A stretch of DNA of 64,000 nucleotides from an uncultured Paracoccaceae bacterium (GTDB lineage Bacteria > Pseudomonadota > Alphaproteobacteria > Rhodobacterales > Rhodobacteraceae), in the NCBI GenBank assembly GCA_943787785.1, contig CALSNT010000004.1:1-64000 (forward strand). The letters run 5' to 3'. Position numbers and translations under genes: made by a program. This document shows, one piece after another, positions 54,297 through 62,880 of this stretch. Position 1 is the first letter of the stretch; the number at the start of each line of letters is the position of its first letter. A model generated the notes under the pieces. That model saw only the letters and a list, made by a program, of their open reading frames with translations, was not told the origin of the DNA and searched no databases.

Positions 54297-54315
54297 CCTT
54301 GGCCTATGCCAAAGG
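54297..54315. promoter_or_regulatory. Candidate LacI-type operator between kdgK and lacI-family gene
   Basis: TTGGC-ctat-GCCAA with partly matching outer bases (CC and GG) forms an interrupted palindrome in the 111-bp divergent gap. Placement suggests control of kdgK, the regulator gene or both. It differs from the 18-bp palindrome in the iol locus. Confidence 0.4.
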
Positions 54316-54371
54316 AACCGGCTAACAATCAATGAACGCACGACCCTTGCGAAAAGGCTTAGATCGCGCCC

Positions 54372-55403
54372 GTGACCAACCTTCAGCCACCTGCTCGCCG
54401 CCCGCTGACTTTGCGTGACGTTTCGGAAGTCGCCGGTGTCAGTGAAATGACTGTTAGCCGCGTGCTTCGACAGCGCGGTGATGTATCGATCACAACCCGC
54501 GACAAGGTACTCGAGGCAGCTAAACGCATTGGCTATGTCCCGAATAAAATCGCCGGAGCGCTGGCTTCCAGCCAAGTGAATCTGGTCGCTGTCATTATTC
54601 CGTCTTTGTCCAACATGGTGTTCCCGGAAGTGATGACTGGAATCTCCGAGGTGCTGGATGAAACGCCTTTGCAGCCTGTGGTCGGCGTTACCCATTACTC
54701 GCCCGAACGTGAGGAAAAGGTCCTCTATGAGATGCTGTCCTGGCGTCCCTCGGGGGTGATCATCGCCGGGCTAGAGCATTCCGAGGCTTCCCGCGCAATG
54801 CTGGCAGCCGCCGGAATTCCGATTGTCGAGATCATGGATGTTGACGGAGATCCAGTGGACAGTGTGGTAGGGATTTCGCACCGCCGCGCCGGGCGCGAAA
54901 TGGCGCAGGAGATCATTCGTCGTGGGCATAAACGTATTGGTTTCCTTGGCACGATCATGCCGCTTGATCACCGCGCCCGGAAGCGATTTGAGGGATTCAC
55001 GGATGCTTTGGCCAAGGCCGGGTTGGAGGTTGCAGATCAGGAGTTCTACTCTGGCGGATCTGCAATGGGAAAGGGCCGCGAGATGACGGCAGCGATGCTG
55101 GCGCGTACGCCCGACCTAGATTTTCTCTATTATTCCAATGATATGATCGGTATGGGCGGACTGCTCTACTGCCAGGACGCCGGGATCGACGTGCCGGGAC
55201 AGATCGGAATGGCCGGGTTCAACGACCTCGAATTGCTTGACGGTCTGCCAACCCGGTTGGCGACCATGGATTCCATGCGGATCGAGATCGGGCGCGCGGC
55301 AGCGAAAATAATTGTCAGCGGATCAAAAACAGATGGCGAAGACAGCGAGCGAATCGAGATGACCCCGATGCTGCAGCCCGGCGGAACACTGAGGCCGGTG
55401 TAA
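54372..55403 (+). CDS. LacI/GntR-type transcriptional regulator
   Basis: A 343-residue repressor. The N-terminal helix-turn-helix is TLRDVSEVAGVSEMTVSRVL with the hinge helix IGYVPNKIAGALAS. The ligand-binding domain (VNLVAVIIPSLSNMVFPEVMTGI, then GIPIVEIMDVDGDPVDSVVGISH, FLYYSNDMIGMGGLLYCQDAGIDVPGQIGMAGFND in parts) is of the gluconate-type group. GTG 54372 is the start. Its neighbours are kdgK (divergent) and the aldolase of the inositol operon (convergent, 1 bp apart). It may regulate either or both. Confidence 0.93.
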   Translation: MTNLQPPARRPLTLRDVSEVAGVSEMTVSRVLRQRGDVSITTRDKVLEAAKRIGYVPNKIAGALASSQVNLVAVIIPSLSNMVFPEVMTGISEVLDETPLQPVVGVTHYSPEREEKVLYEMLSWRPSGVIIAGLEHSEASRAMLAAAGIPIVEIMDVDGDPVDSVVGISHRRAGREMAQEIIRRGHKRIGFLGTIMPLDHRARKRFEGFTDALAKAGLEVADQEFYSGGSAMGKGREMTAAMLARTPDLDFLYYSNDMIGMGGLLYCQDAGIDVPGQIGMAGFNDLELLDGLPTRLATMDSMRIEIGRAAAKIIVSGSKTDGEDSERIEMTPMLQPGGTLRPV

Positions 55404-55404
55404 G

Positions 55405-56235
55405 TCAGCTTGGGCCGAAAGCCGCGATAATCTGCCGCGTGGCCGCGACAACAGGCGCATGGGTGTCCTTCAGAATTGACAAACGGTCGAACCGCTCCGG
55501 GTCAGCGTTGACGGCATCGCGCAGGGCCGCGCCAAAAGCCATCCGCAATTCGGTCCCGATGTTGAACTTGCAGATCGAGGTATTCCGCGCAAGCCGCACG
55601 CGCTGTTCCACCGGAACGCCCGAGCCACCGTGGATTACCAGCGGAATGTCAGTTACCGCCTCGATCGCGCCAATACGGTCTTCATCCAACCCACCTTCCT
55701 TATCCTGCTGCAGGTGAACGTTGCCAACCGAGATAGCCATCGCGTCAACACCTGATTCCCGCGCAAACTGCGCCGCCTCCATCGGGTCGGTCCCAGCCGA
55801 GCTTTCGCCGCCGGAATACCCGACGAAACCGATCTCACCCTCGCACGAGATCCCCGCGCGATGTGCGAGTTCGGCGATTTTCGCCGTCTCGTCGATATTC
55901 TGCAGCAACGGCTTGCGCGACCCATCATACATCAGCGAGGTGAAGCCGCTGTCGAGCGCTTCCTGACACTCCTCGAACGTATACCCATGGTCCAGATGGG
56001 CGACGACCGGAATGCTGGCCCGCTCGGCCAGATGACGGAACATTTTGCCAAGGATCGGCAGCGGCGTGTGTTCGCGACACGATGGTCCGGCCTGCAGGAT
56101 CACCGGACAGTTCTCAGCCTCAGCCGCGGCCACATAGGCGCGCATATCTTCCCAGCCCAGTGTCACCAATCCGCCGACAGCATAACCGCCTTTCAGCGCT
56201 GGTTGCAGGACTTCGGCGAGGGTCGCGAGGGTCAC
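55405..56235 (-). CDS. iolJ: Class II aldolase of the fructose-bisphosphate/IolJ type
   Basis: A 276-residue zinc aldolase. Zinc ligands: VVAHLDHGYTFEECQEALDSGFTSLMYDGS (in parts; HLDHG) and GEIGFVGYSGGE (Glu), VGNVHL and VIHGGSGVP with the last His. FNIGTELR is the phosphate-site signature. Last in the iolD-phyH-iolC-iolB chain, with a GTG start overlapping the iolB stop. So it most likely splits 2-deoxy-5-keto-gluconate 6-phosphate into DHAP and malonate semialdehyde rather than serving glycolysis (inference from position). Confidence 0.85.
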   Translation of the reverse strand: MTLATLAEVLQPALKGGYAVGGLVTLGWEDMRAYVAAAEAENCPVILQAGPSCREHTPLPILGKMFRHLAERASIPVVAHLDHGYTFEECQEALDSGFTSLMYDGSRKPLLQNIDETAKIAELAHRAGISCEGEIGFVGYSGGESSAGTDPMEAAQFARESGVDAMAISVGNVHLQQDKEGGLDEDRIGAIEAVTDIPLVIHGGSGVPVEQRVRLARNTSICKFNIGTELRMAFGAALRDAVNADPERFDRLSILKDTHAPVVAATRQIIAAFGPS

Positions 56236-57074
56236 TTGAATTTCGCAATCATGTCCTTGATGCCGGGAATAGTCTCGATCTGGTAGGCATGGCTTGGCTG
56301 AAAATACTGCACAAGTGACCGCTGGCTAAGGCCGCCAAGGATGGTGAAATAGTACATCTCGTATCCCGGCAAAACCGCACAGGGGTGATAGCCATTGTCC
56401 AGGCAGATCGTGGACCCATCAACGATGTGATAGGCGTCGCCGGGTTTGCCGTCTTCACGTTGCAGCATCTGCACACCCGACCCGTGATTGGGTCGGAAGC
56501 GGAAGTTGTAGGTTTCATCATGGCGGGTTTCGTTCGGCAGGCGATCGGTGTCGTGCTTGTGGCTGGGGAATCCCGACCAGCCACCTTGACCGACGGTGAA
56601 CAGCTCACTCACCAGAAGCCGCCCAACTTTGCCGTGATACTTGGTACCCAGAATGTGCTTGATCTTGCGATGGGTCTTGGTGTCGTCGCTGCCGTATTGC
56701 ACGAGGTCCAACTCGTCCGCGCGAACCGCGAAGGGTTCCAGCACCTCGTCAAATTTCGCCCCGGCAACGAACACTTCGGCCGCGTCAGACGTGCAAACAA
56801 TCCGTGCCTTGGCACCCGACGGCACATAAACGCCTTCTGGCTCGCCATCCCACACATCCACGCCGCGTCCGCCAATAGCCGTAGCGTTGAACCCCTCAAC
56901 CTCCACATCCACCGTGCCGGTGGCTGGGACGATGCAGGTCTCGAACCCCGGCACCTGGTATTCGAACGCCTGATCCTTCGTTAGTTTGACGATGTTGAAA
57001 TAATTCAGCGGAACGGTCGCGTCACCCACATCAACAATGGGTTTGTTCTGGTTATCGAATGGGGCGATATGCAT
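56232..57074 (-). CDS. iolB: 5-deoxy-glucuronate isomerase
   Basis: A 280-residue bicupin enzyme turning 5-deoxy-glucuronate into 2-deoxy-5-keto-D-gluconate. The conserved metal region is GGWSGFPSHKHDTDRLPNETRHDETYNFRF (in parts; SHKHD and the Glu in DET), and CLDNGYHPCAVLPGYEMYYFTIL is the second-barrel His segment. ATG 57074 begins MHIAPFDNQNKP; the longer frame overlaps iolC without homology. It starts one base after the iolC stop. Confidence 0.94.
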   Translation of the reverse strand: MHIAPFDNQNKPIVDVGDATVPLNYFNIVKLTKDQAFEYQVPGFETCIVPATGTVDVEVEGFNATAIGGRGVDVWDGEPEGVYVPSGAKARIVCTSDAAEVFVAGAKFDEVLEPFAVRADELDLVQYGSDDTKTHRKIKHILGTKYHGKVGRLLVSELFTVGQGGWSGFPSHKHDTDRLPNETRHDETYNFRFRPNHGSGVQMLQREDGKPGDAYHIVDGSTICLDNGYHPCAVLPGYEMYYFTILGGLSQRSLVQYFQPSHAYQIETIPGIKDMIAKFK

Positions 57075-57075
57075 G

Positions 57076-58056
57076 TCAGACCTCGGTTGGGCCGGGATGA
57101 GCGGCCAGGAATTCTTCCAATTGTTCAGTGTTCGGCATTGCCGGCGCGCAGCCGGGTTTCGCGACAACGATCGAGGCACAGGCGGAGCCGCGCAGGACAG
57201 CCTCGCGCAGCGGATGACCCGCCGCCAGGCCGGCCATGAGACCGGCCATGAAACTGTCGCCTGCACCAGTGGGTTTCAACGCCTCTGCAGGATAAATGCC
57301 TGTGCGGATTTCCTCTCCACCGGCGAGTGTGATCGCGCCCTTTTCGCCCATCTTGTAGATCACAACGGACGCGCTTGTCGCCACCAACTCCCGCGCCTTT
57401 GCGAGCCCTTTCGAGATGTCGCCGGCCATGAACCCAAATTCTTCATCATTGCCGACAATCATGTCGCTGAGCGCCCCGGCGCGGGACAGCACTTCCTCTG
57501 CAACCTGTGGTGAAGGCCAGGAATAGGGTCGATAATCGATGTCAAAGATGATCGGCAGGCCGGCAGCTTTGGCAAGTTCGAAGGCCCGGAAGGTTGCACT
57601 GCGCGATGGCTCGGCGGCAAAAACCGTGCCAGCGGTGATCAAGGCACCGTAACTGGAGTATTCCACTGCCTCGACATCCGCTTCGGACATCTGGAAGTCC
57701 GCCGCACCGTTGCGGTAAATTACGTTGCGGTGCCCCTCGACCCGGCTTTCATAGAACGCCAGAGAGTTGCGGTATTCGCCGCCAACCGGCGTCACATGAT
57801 GTGTCTCAACGCCGTATTTTTTCAGCTGCCCGACGCAGTAACTGCCGACGCTGTCGTCGCTGACCCGTGTGACCAGTGCCGCCTTGCCGCCCAGCTTACA
57901 AATCCCCGCACCGATATTGGCCGAGGATCCACCCAGACCGACAGTGACGCGTTCTGCGTCTTCGGCAGCGACGCCGGCGTCAGTAAAGAAATCAATCCCG
58001 GCGCGGCCTACAATCACAAAGTTATTTTGGGCAATGCCCGCCAGCAGATCGCTCAC
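57076..58056 (-). CDS. iolC: 5-dehydro-2-deoxygluconokinase
   Basis: A 326-residue PfkB-family kinase making DKG 6-phosphate. The IolC beginning is NNFVIVGRAGIDFFTD with GLGGSSANIGAGICKLGG. IIFDIDYRPYSWPSP is characteristic of IolC. The ATP/anion hole is LKPTGAGDSFMAGLMAG (about 257-273). GTG 58056 overlaps the phyH-family stop (GTGA). It works between IolB and the aldolase. Confidence 0.95.
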   Translation of the reverse strand: MSDLLAGIAQNNFVIVGRAGIDFFTDAGVAAEDAERVTVGLGGSSANIGAGICKLGGKAALVTRVSDDSVGSYCVGQLKKYGVETHHVTPVGGEYRNSLAFYESRVEGHRNVIYRNGAADFQMSEADVEAVEYSSYGALITAGTVFAAEPSRSATFRAFELAKAAGLPIIFDIDYRPYSWPSPQVAEEVLSRAGALSDMIVGNDEEFGFMAGDISKGLAKARELVATSASVVIYKMGEKGAITLAGGEEIRTGIYPAEALKPTGAGDSFMAGLMAGLAAGHPLREAVLRGSACASIVVAKPGCAPAMPNTEQLEEFLAAHPGPTEV

Positions 58057-58898
58057 TTGCGGCCCTCGGCGTTCACGGCGTCGGCGGTGTCCAGAACTTC
58101 GGGATACTTGTAGTTCAGTCCCAGCAACTGCCGCATCATCGGACTGGCCGCATCCATGAACTCTTGCGGCAGGGCGCCGGGCATATCCTCAAGTGGAGCG
58201 ACGAATTTCGGCACATAGTTGATCAATACAGCGTTGCGTTCGTGGTCCGACTTATTCGGCATGGCGCAATGCCATGCCGCCCCGAAAAACAGCACGGTGT
58301 CGCCCGGTTCGCCGGTCATCCGCGTGCAGCTATTGTAGAACTCCTTCTGTTCCTCGGGCGTCGGATACCGCAGGTCTTTCTGCGTGCCGGGCATATAGGC
58401 CGTCGCGCCGCTTTCCTCGGTAAACGGGTCCAGAATGACCGAGATCTGCGCGTTCATCGGGAAGGATGCGTTCAACCCCATCGGGTGCGAGTCCGGCTTG
58501 TGGAAATCCCAATAAGGGAAATCGACATGCGGTTCCTGCCCCGGCCCACCCGGCAATATCCGGTTTGCAGCGATCGAGCCCATGATGAATTCACTGCCCA
58601 GAAACCGCGACAGGATTTTCATGATCGTCGGTTCCTCGGCCATCCGGGAAAAGACATCGCCCTTTGCCAGCAGGTTCCAGACCCGGCGCTGCAGGTTGAT
58701 CTTGCCCTCTTCCGCCGCGGCGCCCTGGAAGTGGGTCACTTTCACCGCATCTGCGTCAGAATATTCCATGATGATCTGGCGCGCCTCGTTGATGTCGGCG
58801 TCAGAAAACAGGCCTTTTACCTTCACTGCGCCCGCGCCGTTCATTAGTTCGTCGCATACTTCGACCGGGTCAACAGTGGCGGCAGTGTAGGTCTTCAT
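58053..58898 (-). CDS. Phytanoyl-CoA dioxygenase (PhyH) family enzyme inside the iol operon
   Basis: A 281-residue Fe(II)/2-oxoglutarate oxygenase. The iron ligands are in EPHVDFPYWDFHKP (HxD, about 123-125) and FGAAWHCAMPNKSDHERNAVLINYV (distal His near 208, 2OG-binding Arg near 220; segment shortened as AWHCAMPNKSDHERNAV). SVILDPFTEESGATAYMPGTQ is the family core strand pair. It sits 3 bp after iolD and overlaps iolC, so it is expressed with the inositol enzymes. It is not part of the textbook pathway. Demethylating or hydroxylating an inositol derivative before IolG is a plausible role (inference). Confidence 0.9.
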   Translation of the reverse strand: MKTYTAATVDPVEVCDELMNGAGAVKVKGLFSDADINEARQIIMEYSDADAVKVTHFQGAAAEEGKINLQRRVWNLLAKGDVFSRMAEEPTIMKILSRFLGSEFIMGSIAANRILPGGPGQEPHVDFPYWDFHKPDSHPMGLNASFPMNAQISVILDPFTEESGATAYMPGTQKDLRYPTPEEQKEFYNSCTRMTGEPGDTVLFFGAAWHCAMPNKSDHERNAVLINYVPKFVAPLEDMPGALPQEFMDAASPMMRQLLGLNYKYPEVLDTADAVNAEGRK

Positions 58899-58901
58899 GG
58901 C

Positions 58902-60761
58902 TCAGATACCTTTGCGTTGGCGCGACCGCGCGCTTTCAATTTCGGCGTGGGCGGCGTTGACACCGGGCTTATCGGAGACATGCGGCGTGCCGACCTCCCA
59001 CCAGGTGTGTCCTTCCGCCGTCCAGCCGTCGTAGGGGTCGACCTGCATGACGATCACGGTGGTCTTGTCCGCCGCCTGCGCCCGCTTGAACGCGTCCGCC
59101 AATCCGGCTGGATTCGAGACTGTTTCAGCGTTCGCCCCCATCGCCCGCGCGTGGCTTTCGAAATCCACCGCGAACGGCTCAGACACAGTCGGGCAGTCGG
59201 CGATCAGGTTGTTAAAGCTTTCCTGCCCGGTGTTGTTCTGCAATTTGTTGATGACCGCGAAACCACCGTTGTCGAGCACGACCACGATCATCTTTTTCTG
59301 CGTCAGCACGGACGAATAGATGTCGGAGTTCAGCAGCAGGTAGGCTCCGTCGCCAACCAGCGATACAACCGTCGCGTCCGGTTCTTTCTCAGCCTGCGCG
59401 ATCCGCGCGCCCCAGGCCCCGGCGATCTCGTACCCCATGCAGGAGAACCCAAATTCCACGTCGACCGTGCCGATATCCAGGGTGCGCCAGTTCGCTGTCA
59501 CTTCGGCAGGTAGGCCCCCGGCAGCGGTGACCACCCGGTCGCGCTTGCCCATCAACCCGTTCACTACCCCAATCGCCTGTGCGTAAGAGTTAGGGCGGTT
59601 CCCCGGCTTCACATTCTCGGCGACATAGGCGTCCCACTTCGCCCGCTCGGCCTGTGCGCGTACCGCCCAGCCATCGGGCGCAGAATACATCGCAGCCGCC
59701 TTGCCCAGCGCTTCCAGCCCCAGTTTGGCATCCCCGACCACCGGAAGCGACATATGTTTGCCCGCATCATGCCGCGCGGCATTGATCGAAATAAATTTCG
59801 CGTCCTCGGCGAAAGCCGTCCACGATCCGGTGGTGAAGTCCTGCAAACGCGACCCAACCGAGACGATCACGTCAGCCCGTTCCGCAATCGCATTGGCCGA
59901 GTTCGAACCCGTCACGCCAATCGGGCCAATGTTAAGGGGGTGCCCCGCCACCATATTCGCCCGCCCGGCGATGGTTTCGACGATCGGGATATTCAGCGCT
60001 TCTGCGAAGGCAGTAAGCTCAACCACCGCGCGGGAATACTGCACGCCGCCCCCGGCAATGATCATCGGGCGTTCGGATTTCTGCAAAAGCGCGGCAGCCT
60101 CGGCAACTTCAGCAGCATCAGGTGCCTGGCGGCGTATCCGGTGCGTGCGTTCGGAAAAAAACTCGACGGGATAATCATATGTCCAGCCCTGAACATCCTG
60201 CGGCAGTGCGATGAACGCGGGGCCGCAATCGGCTGGATCCAGCATGGTTGCCAGCGCTGCAGGAAGGCTCTGAATCACCTGCGCCGGGTGCGTAATCCGA
60301 TCCCAATAGCGTGTGACAGTCTGGAACCCGTCATTCAGCCCAAGCGAAGGATTGCCGTAGTGCTCCAACTGTTGCAGCACCGGGTCCGGCAGGCGCGTCT
60401 GATAGGCATCGCCACACAGCATCAGCATCGGCAGGCGGTTGGCGTGTGCCAGTGCACTGGCGGTAAAGAGGTTCGCCGTCCCCGGACCCGCGCTTGCCGT
60501 GCACAGCATAAACCGCTGGCGCAGGTGGTATTTGGCGTAAGCAGCTGCCGCGAAACCCATACTCTGTTCATTTTGACCGCGATACAGCGGGAAGATGTCG
60601 CGGTGATCCCAAAGGGCTTCGCCCAGACATGGGACATTGCCGTGGCCGAATATCCCAAAACCGCCACCGCAAACGCGGGTTCTTTTGCCGTCTATTTCGA
60701 TGAATAGCGCGGCAAGGTATCGGATAATGGCTTGCGCGGTTGTCAGGGTGACGGTGCTCAT
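58902..60761 (-). CDS. iolD: 3D-(3,5/4)-trihydroxycyclohexane-1,2-dione hydrolase
   Basis: A 619-residue thiamine-diphosphate enzyme opening the ring of the inosose dehydration product to 5-deoxy-glucuronate. N-terminal GGGFGIFGHGNVPCLGEAL and YRGQNEQSMGFAAAAYAK carry the ThDP-activating Glu region. The C-terminal ThDP/Mg motif is VVSLVGDGAYLLLNSDIYSS (GDG to N, about 475-490). FGFSCMGYEIAGAWGA lies ahead of it. ATG 60761 with GAGG at 5 nt is preferred to 60797. First gene of the minus-strand iol chain. Confidence 0.95.
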   Translation of the reverse strand: MSTVTLTTAQAIIRYLAALFIEIDGKRTRVCGGGFGIFGHGNVPCLGEALWDHRDIFPLYRGQNEQSMGFAAAAYAKYHLRQRFMLCTASAGPGTANLFTASALAHANRLPMLMLCGDAYQTRLPDPVLQQLEHYGNPSLGLNDGFQTVTRYWDRITHPAQVIQSLPAALATMLDPADCGPAFIALPQDVQGWTYDYPVEFFSERTHRIRRQAPDAAEVAEAAALLQKSERPMIIAGGGVQYSRAVVELTAFAEALNIPIVETIAGRANMVAGHPLNIGPIGVTGSNSANAIAERADVIVSVGSRLQDFTTGSWTAFAEDAKFISINAARHDAGKHMSLPVVGDAKLGLEALGKAAAMYSAPDGWAVRAQAERAKWDAYVAENVKPGNRPNSYAQAIGVVNGLMGKRDRVVTAAGGLPAEVTANWRTLDIGTVDVEFGFSCMGYEIAGAWGARIAQAEKEPDATVVSLVGDGAYLLLNSDIYSSVLTQKKMIVVVLDNGGFAVINKLQNNTGQESFNNLIADCPTVSEPFAVDFESHARAMGANAETVSNPAGLADAFKRAQAADKTTVIVMQVDPYDGWTAEGHTWWEVGTPHVSDKPGVNAAHAEIESARSRQRKGI

Positions 60762-60827
60762 CTCGACCTCATTGAAATTCGCTGGCGCATAGCCCATTGA
60801 CCGCAGGGCGCGATTGAAGATACTCGT

Positions 60828-60845
60828 TTTGCAACCGGTTGCAAA
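60828..60845. promoter_or_regulatory. 18-bp perfect palindrome between divergent iol operons
   Basis: TTTGCAACCGGTTGCAAA equals its own reverse complement, with the CCGG centre typical of LacI-family operators. It lies 66 bp before iolD and 23 bp before iolG, so one bound repressor could control both operons. Confidence 0.8.
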
Positions 60846-60868
60846 CGGTTTTTAAGCGGAGGTCTCGC

Positions 60869-61969
60869 ATGGCAGAAATCGGCATAGGCATTGTCGGGGG
60901 CGGCTATATGGGCAAGGCTCATTCGGCGGCTTTCGCCAGCGTCGGCACGATATTTGAGACACGTCTGAAACCTCGGTTAACGGCGATCTGCGGATCCAGA
61001 CCCGAAAGCGGTGCGCGATATGCACAGGCGTATGGATTCGCGCGCGGCGCTGCCGATTGGACCGATCTGGTCGACGATCCGAATGTCGAAGCTGTTGTTA
61101 TCGCGTCGCCGCAAGACACACATCGCGAAATTGCCGAGGCGGCACTGGCGCTGGGAAAGCCGGTGATGTGCGAAAAGCCGATGGGGCTGAACGTCGATGA
61201 TGCCCGCGCGATGGTTGCCGCGGCGGAAAAGGCCGGTGTCGCAAATCAAGTCGCCTACAACTACATTCGCACCCCAGCCTCGCAATACGCCCGCAAGCTG
61301 ATTGCAGATGGCGCGCTGGGCCGGATCACGCATTTTCGTGGCGAGCATACCGAGGATTTCCACTCGGATCCCGACATGCCCGGCTGGCGTTACCAGGGTG
61401 AGGCGAATGGCTGTCTCGGCGATCTAGCGCCACATGCAATCAACGCCGCTCTTGCGTTGATGGGACCGATTGCTGAGTTGAACGCGGTAATGGAAACCGC
61501 CTATCCGACGCGAGGCGGCGTTAAGGTCACTAACGATGATCAGGTGCAAATGATGGTGCGATTTGCCAATGGCGTCAGCGGCCATATCGCTGCCAGCCGG
61601 ATCGCGACCGGGCGCAAGATGGGCTATGCCTATGAAGTCTCGGGCACCGATGGCGCGATACGCTTTGATCAGGAAGATCAGAACGCATTGTGGCTCTATC
61701 ACGGCGATGCACCGCCCGAACAACGCGGTTTTCGCAAGATTCTGACCGGCCCGGCGCACCCCGACTACCTGCCGTTCTGCAAGGGGCCGGGACATGGCAC
61801 AGGCTATCAGGACCAGATCATCATCGAGGCGCATGATTTTCTAAAGGCCATCGACACGGGTGAAGCGATTTGGCCCAGTTTCCAAGCCGGTCTGGAAGTG
61901 CAACAGGTCGTTGCTGCTGTGCGCGCCTCGCATGCGTCGCGAAGCTGGCAGACTGTCAGCGAATTTTGA
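60869..61969 (+). CDS. iolG: Inositol 2-dehydrogenase-type Gfo/Idh/MocA oxidoreductase
   Basis: A 366-residue NAD-dependent dehydrogenase. The Rossmann start is IGIGIVGGGYMGKAHSAAFA. The EKP motif for catalysis is KPVMCEKPMGLNVDDAR (about 100-116). FRGEHTEDFHSDPDMPGWRY and GCLGDLAPHAINAALALMG (with the D-x-x-x-H catalytic pattern) form the substrate domain. ATG 60869 has GGAGG about 6 nt upstream. It oxidises myo-inositol, or a stereoisomer, to the inosose. A second, broken paralogue follows two genes later. Confidence 0.88.
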   Translation: MAEIGIGIVGGGYMGKAHSAAFASVGTIFETRLKPRLTAICGSRPESGARYAQAYGFARGAADWTDLVDDPNVEAVVIASPQDTHREIAEAALALGKPVMCEKPMGLNVDDARAMVAAAEKAGVANQVAYNYIRTPASQYARKLIADGALGRITHFRGEHTEDFHSDPDMPGWRYQGEANGCLGDLAPHAINAALALMGPIAELNAVMETAYPTRGGVKVTNDDQVQMMVRFANGVSGHIAASRIATGRKMGYAYEVSGTDGAIRFDQEDQNALWLYHGDAPPEQRGFRKILTGPAHPDYLPFCKGPGHGTGYQDQIIIEAHDFLKAIDTGEAIWPSFQAGLEVQQVVAAVRASHASRSWQTVSEF

Positions 61970-61988
61970 CTTAAGGGGGACACCCAAC

Positions 61989-62879
61989 ATGACCATCTTG
62001 ATCGGCAACGCCCCCTGTTCCTGGGGTGTCGAATTCGCAGACGATCCGCGCAATCCGGATTGGAGGACCGTGCTGAAGCAAAACGCCGAGGCCGGCTACA
62101 AAGGCATTGAGCTTGGTCCTGTCGGATTCATGCCCGAGGACCCGCCTCAAGTCGCCGATGCGCTGGCCGAAAACGGGCTGGAGCTGATCGGTGGCGTCGT
62201 GTTCCGCGCCTTTCACGACCCGGACGCCTGGGATGACGTTCTCGACGGAGCAACTCGCACGTGCGAAGCGCTGGTTGCCCATGGCGCGCAGCATCTGGTG
62301 CTGATCGACTCCATCTCACCGCGCCGCGCTCCGACCGCGGGTCGTGTGTCCGAGGCCGAGCAAATGGACGACGCGGAATGGGATGCCTACCGCGACCGGA
62401 TCGCTCATGTCGCGCGGATAGGGACCGAAGACTACGGGCTGACGGTTGGTATGCACGCCCACGCTGGCGGATTCATTGACTTTGAGCCGGAATTGGAGCG
62501 TTTGCTGCAAGAAGTGCCGGAAGAGACACTGAAAATCTGCTTTGACACCGGGCATCATTCCTATGCCGGGTTCGATCCTGTCGATTTCATGCAGCGCTAT
62601 GTCGGGCGCATCAGCTACATGCATTTCAAGGACATTGATCCAGTGGTGAAGGCCGATGTGATCGAAAAGCGCACTGGCTTTTATGAGGCTTGCGGGCAGG
62701 GAATTTTCTGCAATCTCGGTGACGGAGACGTCGACTTCCCTGCTGTGCGCCAGTTGCTTCTGGATGCGGGGTTCGAGGGGTGGTGTACAGTAGAACAGGA
62801 CTGCGACCCAACGGGCTTCACCTCGCCAGTGGACGACGCACGTGCCAACCGCGAGTACCTTCAGTCGATTGGATTCTAA
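61989..62879 (+). CDS. iolE: Inosose dehydratase-type TIM-barrel protein
   Basis: A 296-residue xylose-isomerase-like barrel. The start TILIGNAPCSWGVEFADDP (NxPxSWG) is typical of IolE. GYKGIELGPVGFMPEDP gives the first metal-side Glu, MHAHAGGFIDFEPELERLL the HAHAGG motif and CFDTGHHSYAGFDPVDFM the DTGHH metal motif. YMHFKDIDP and WCTVEQDCDP complete the metal site. ATG 61989 follows AAGGGGG. It should dehydrate scyllo-inosose to the dione used by IolD; a related sugar epimerase is the alternative. Confidence 0.88.
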   Translation: MTILIGNAPCSWGVEFADDPRNPDWRTVLKQNAEAGYKGIELGPVGFMPEDPPQVADALAENGLELIGGVVFRAFHDPDAWDDVLDGATRTCEALVAHGAQHLVLIDSISPRRAPTAGRVSEAEQMDDAEWDAYRDRIAHVARIGTEDYGLTVGMHAHAGGFIDFEPELERLLQEVPEETLKICFDTGHHSYAGFDPVDFMQRYVGRISYMHFKDIDPVVKADVIEKRTGFYEACGQGIFCNLGDGDVDFPAVRQLLLDAGFEGWCTVEQDCDPTGFTSPVDDARANREYLQSIGF

Positions 62880-62880
62880 G

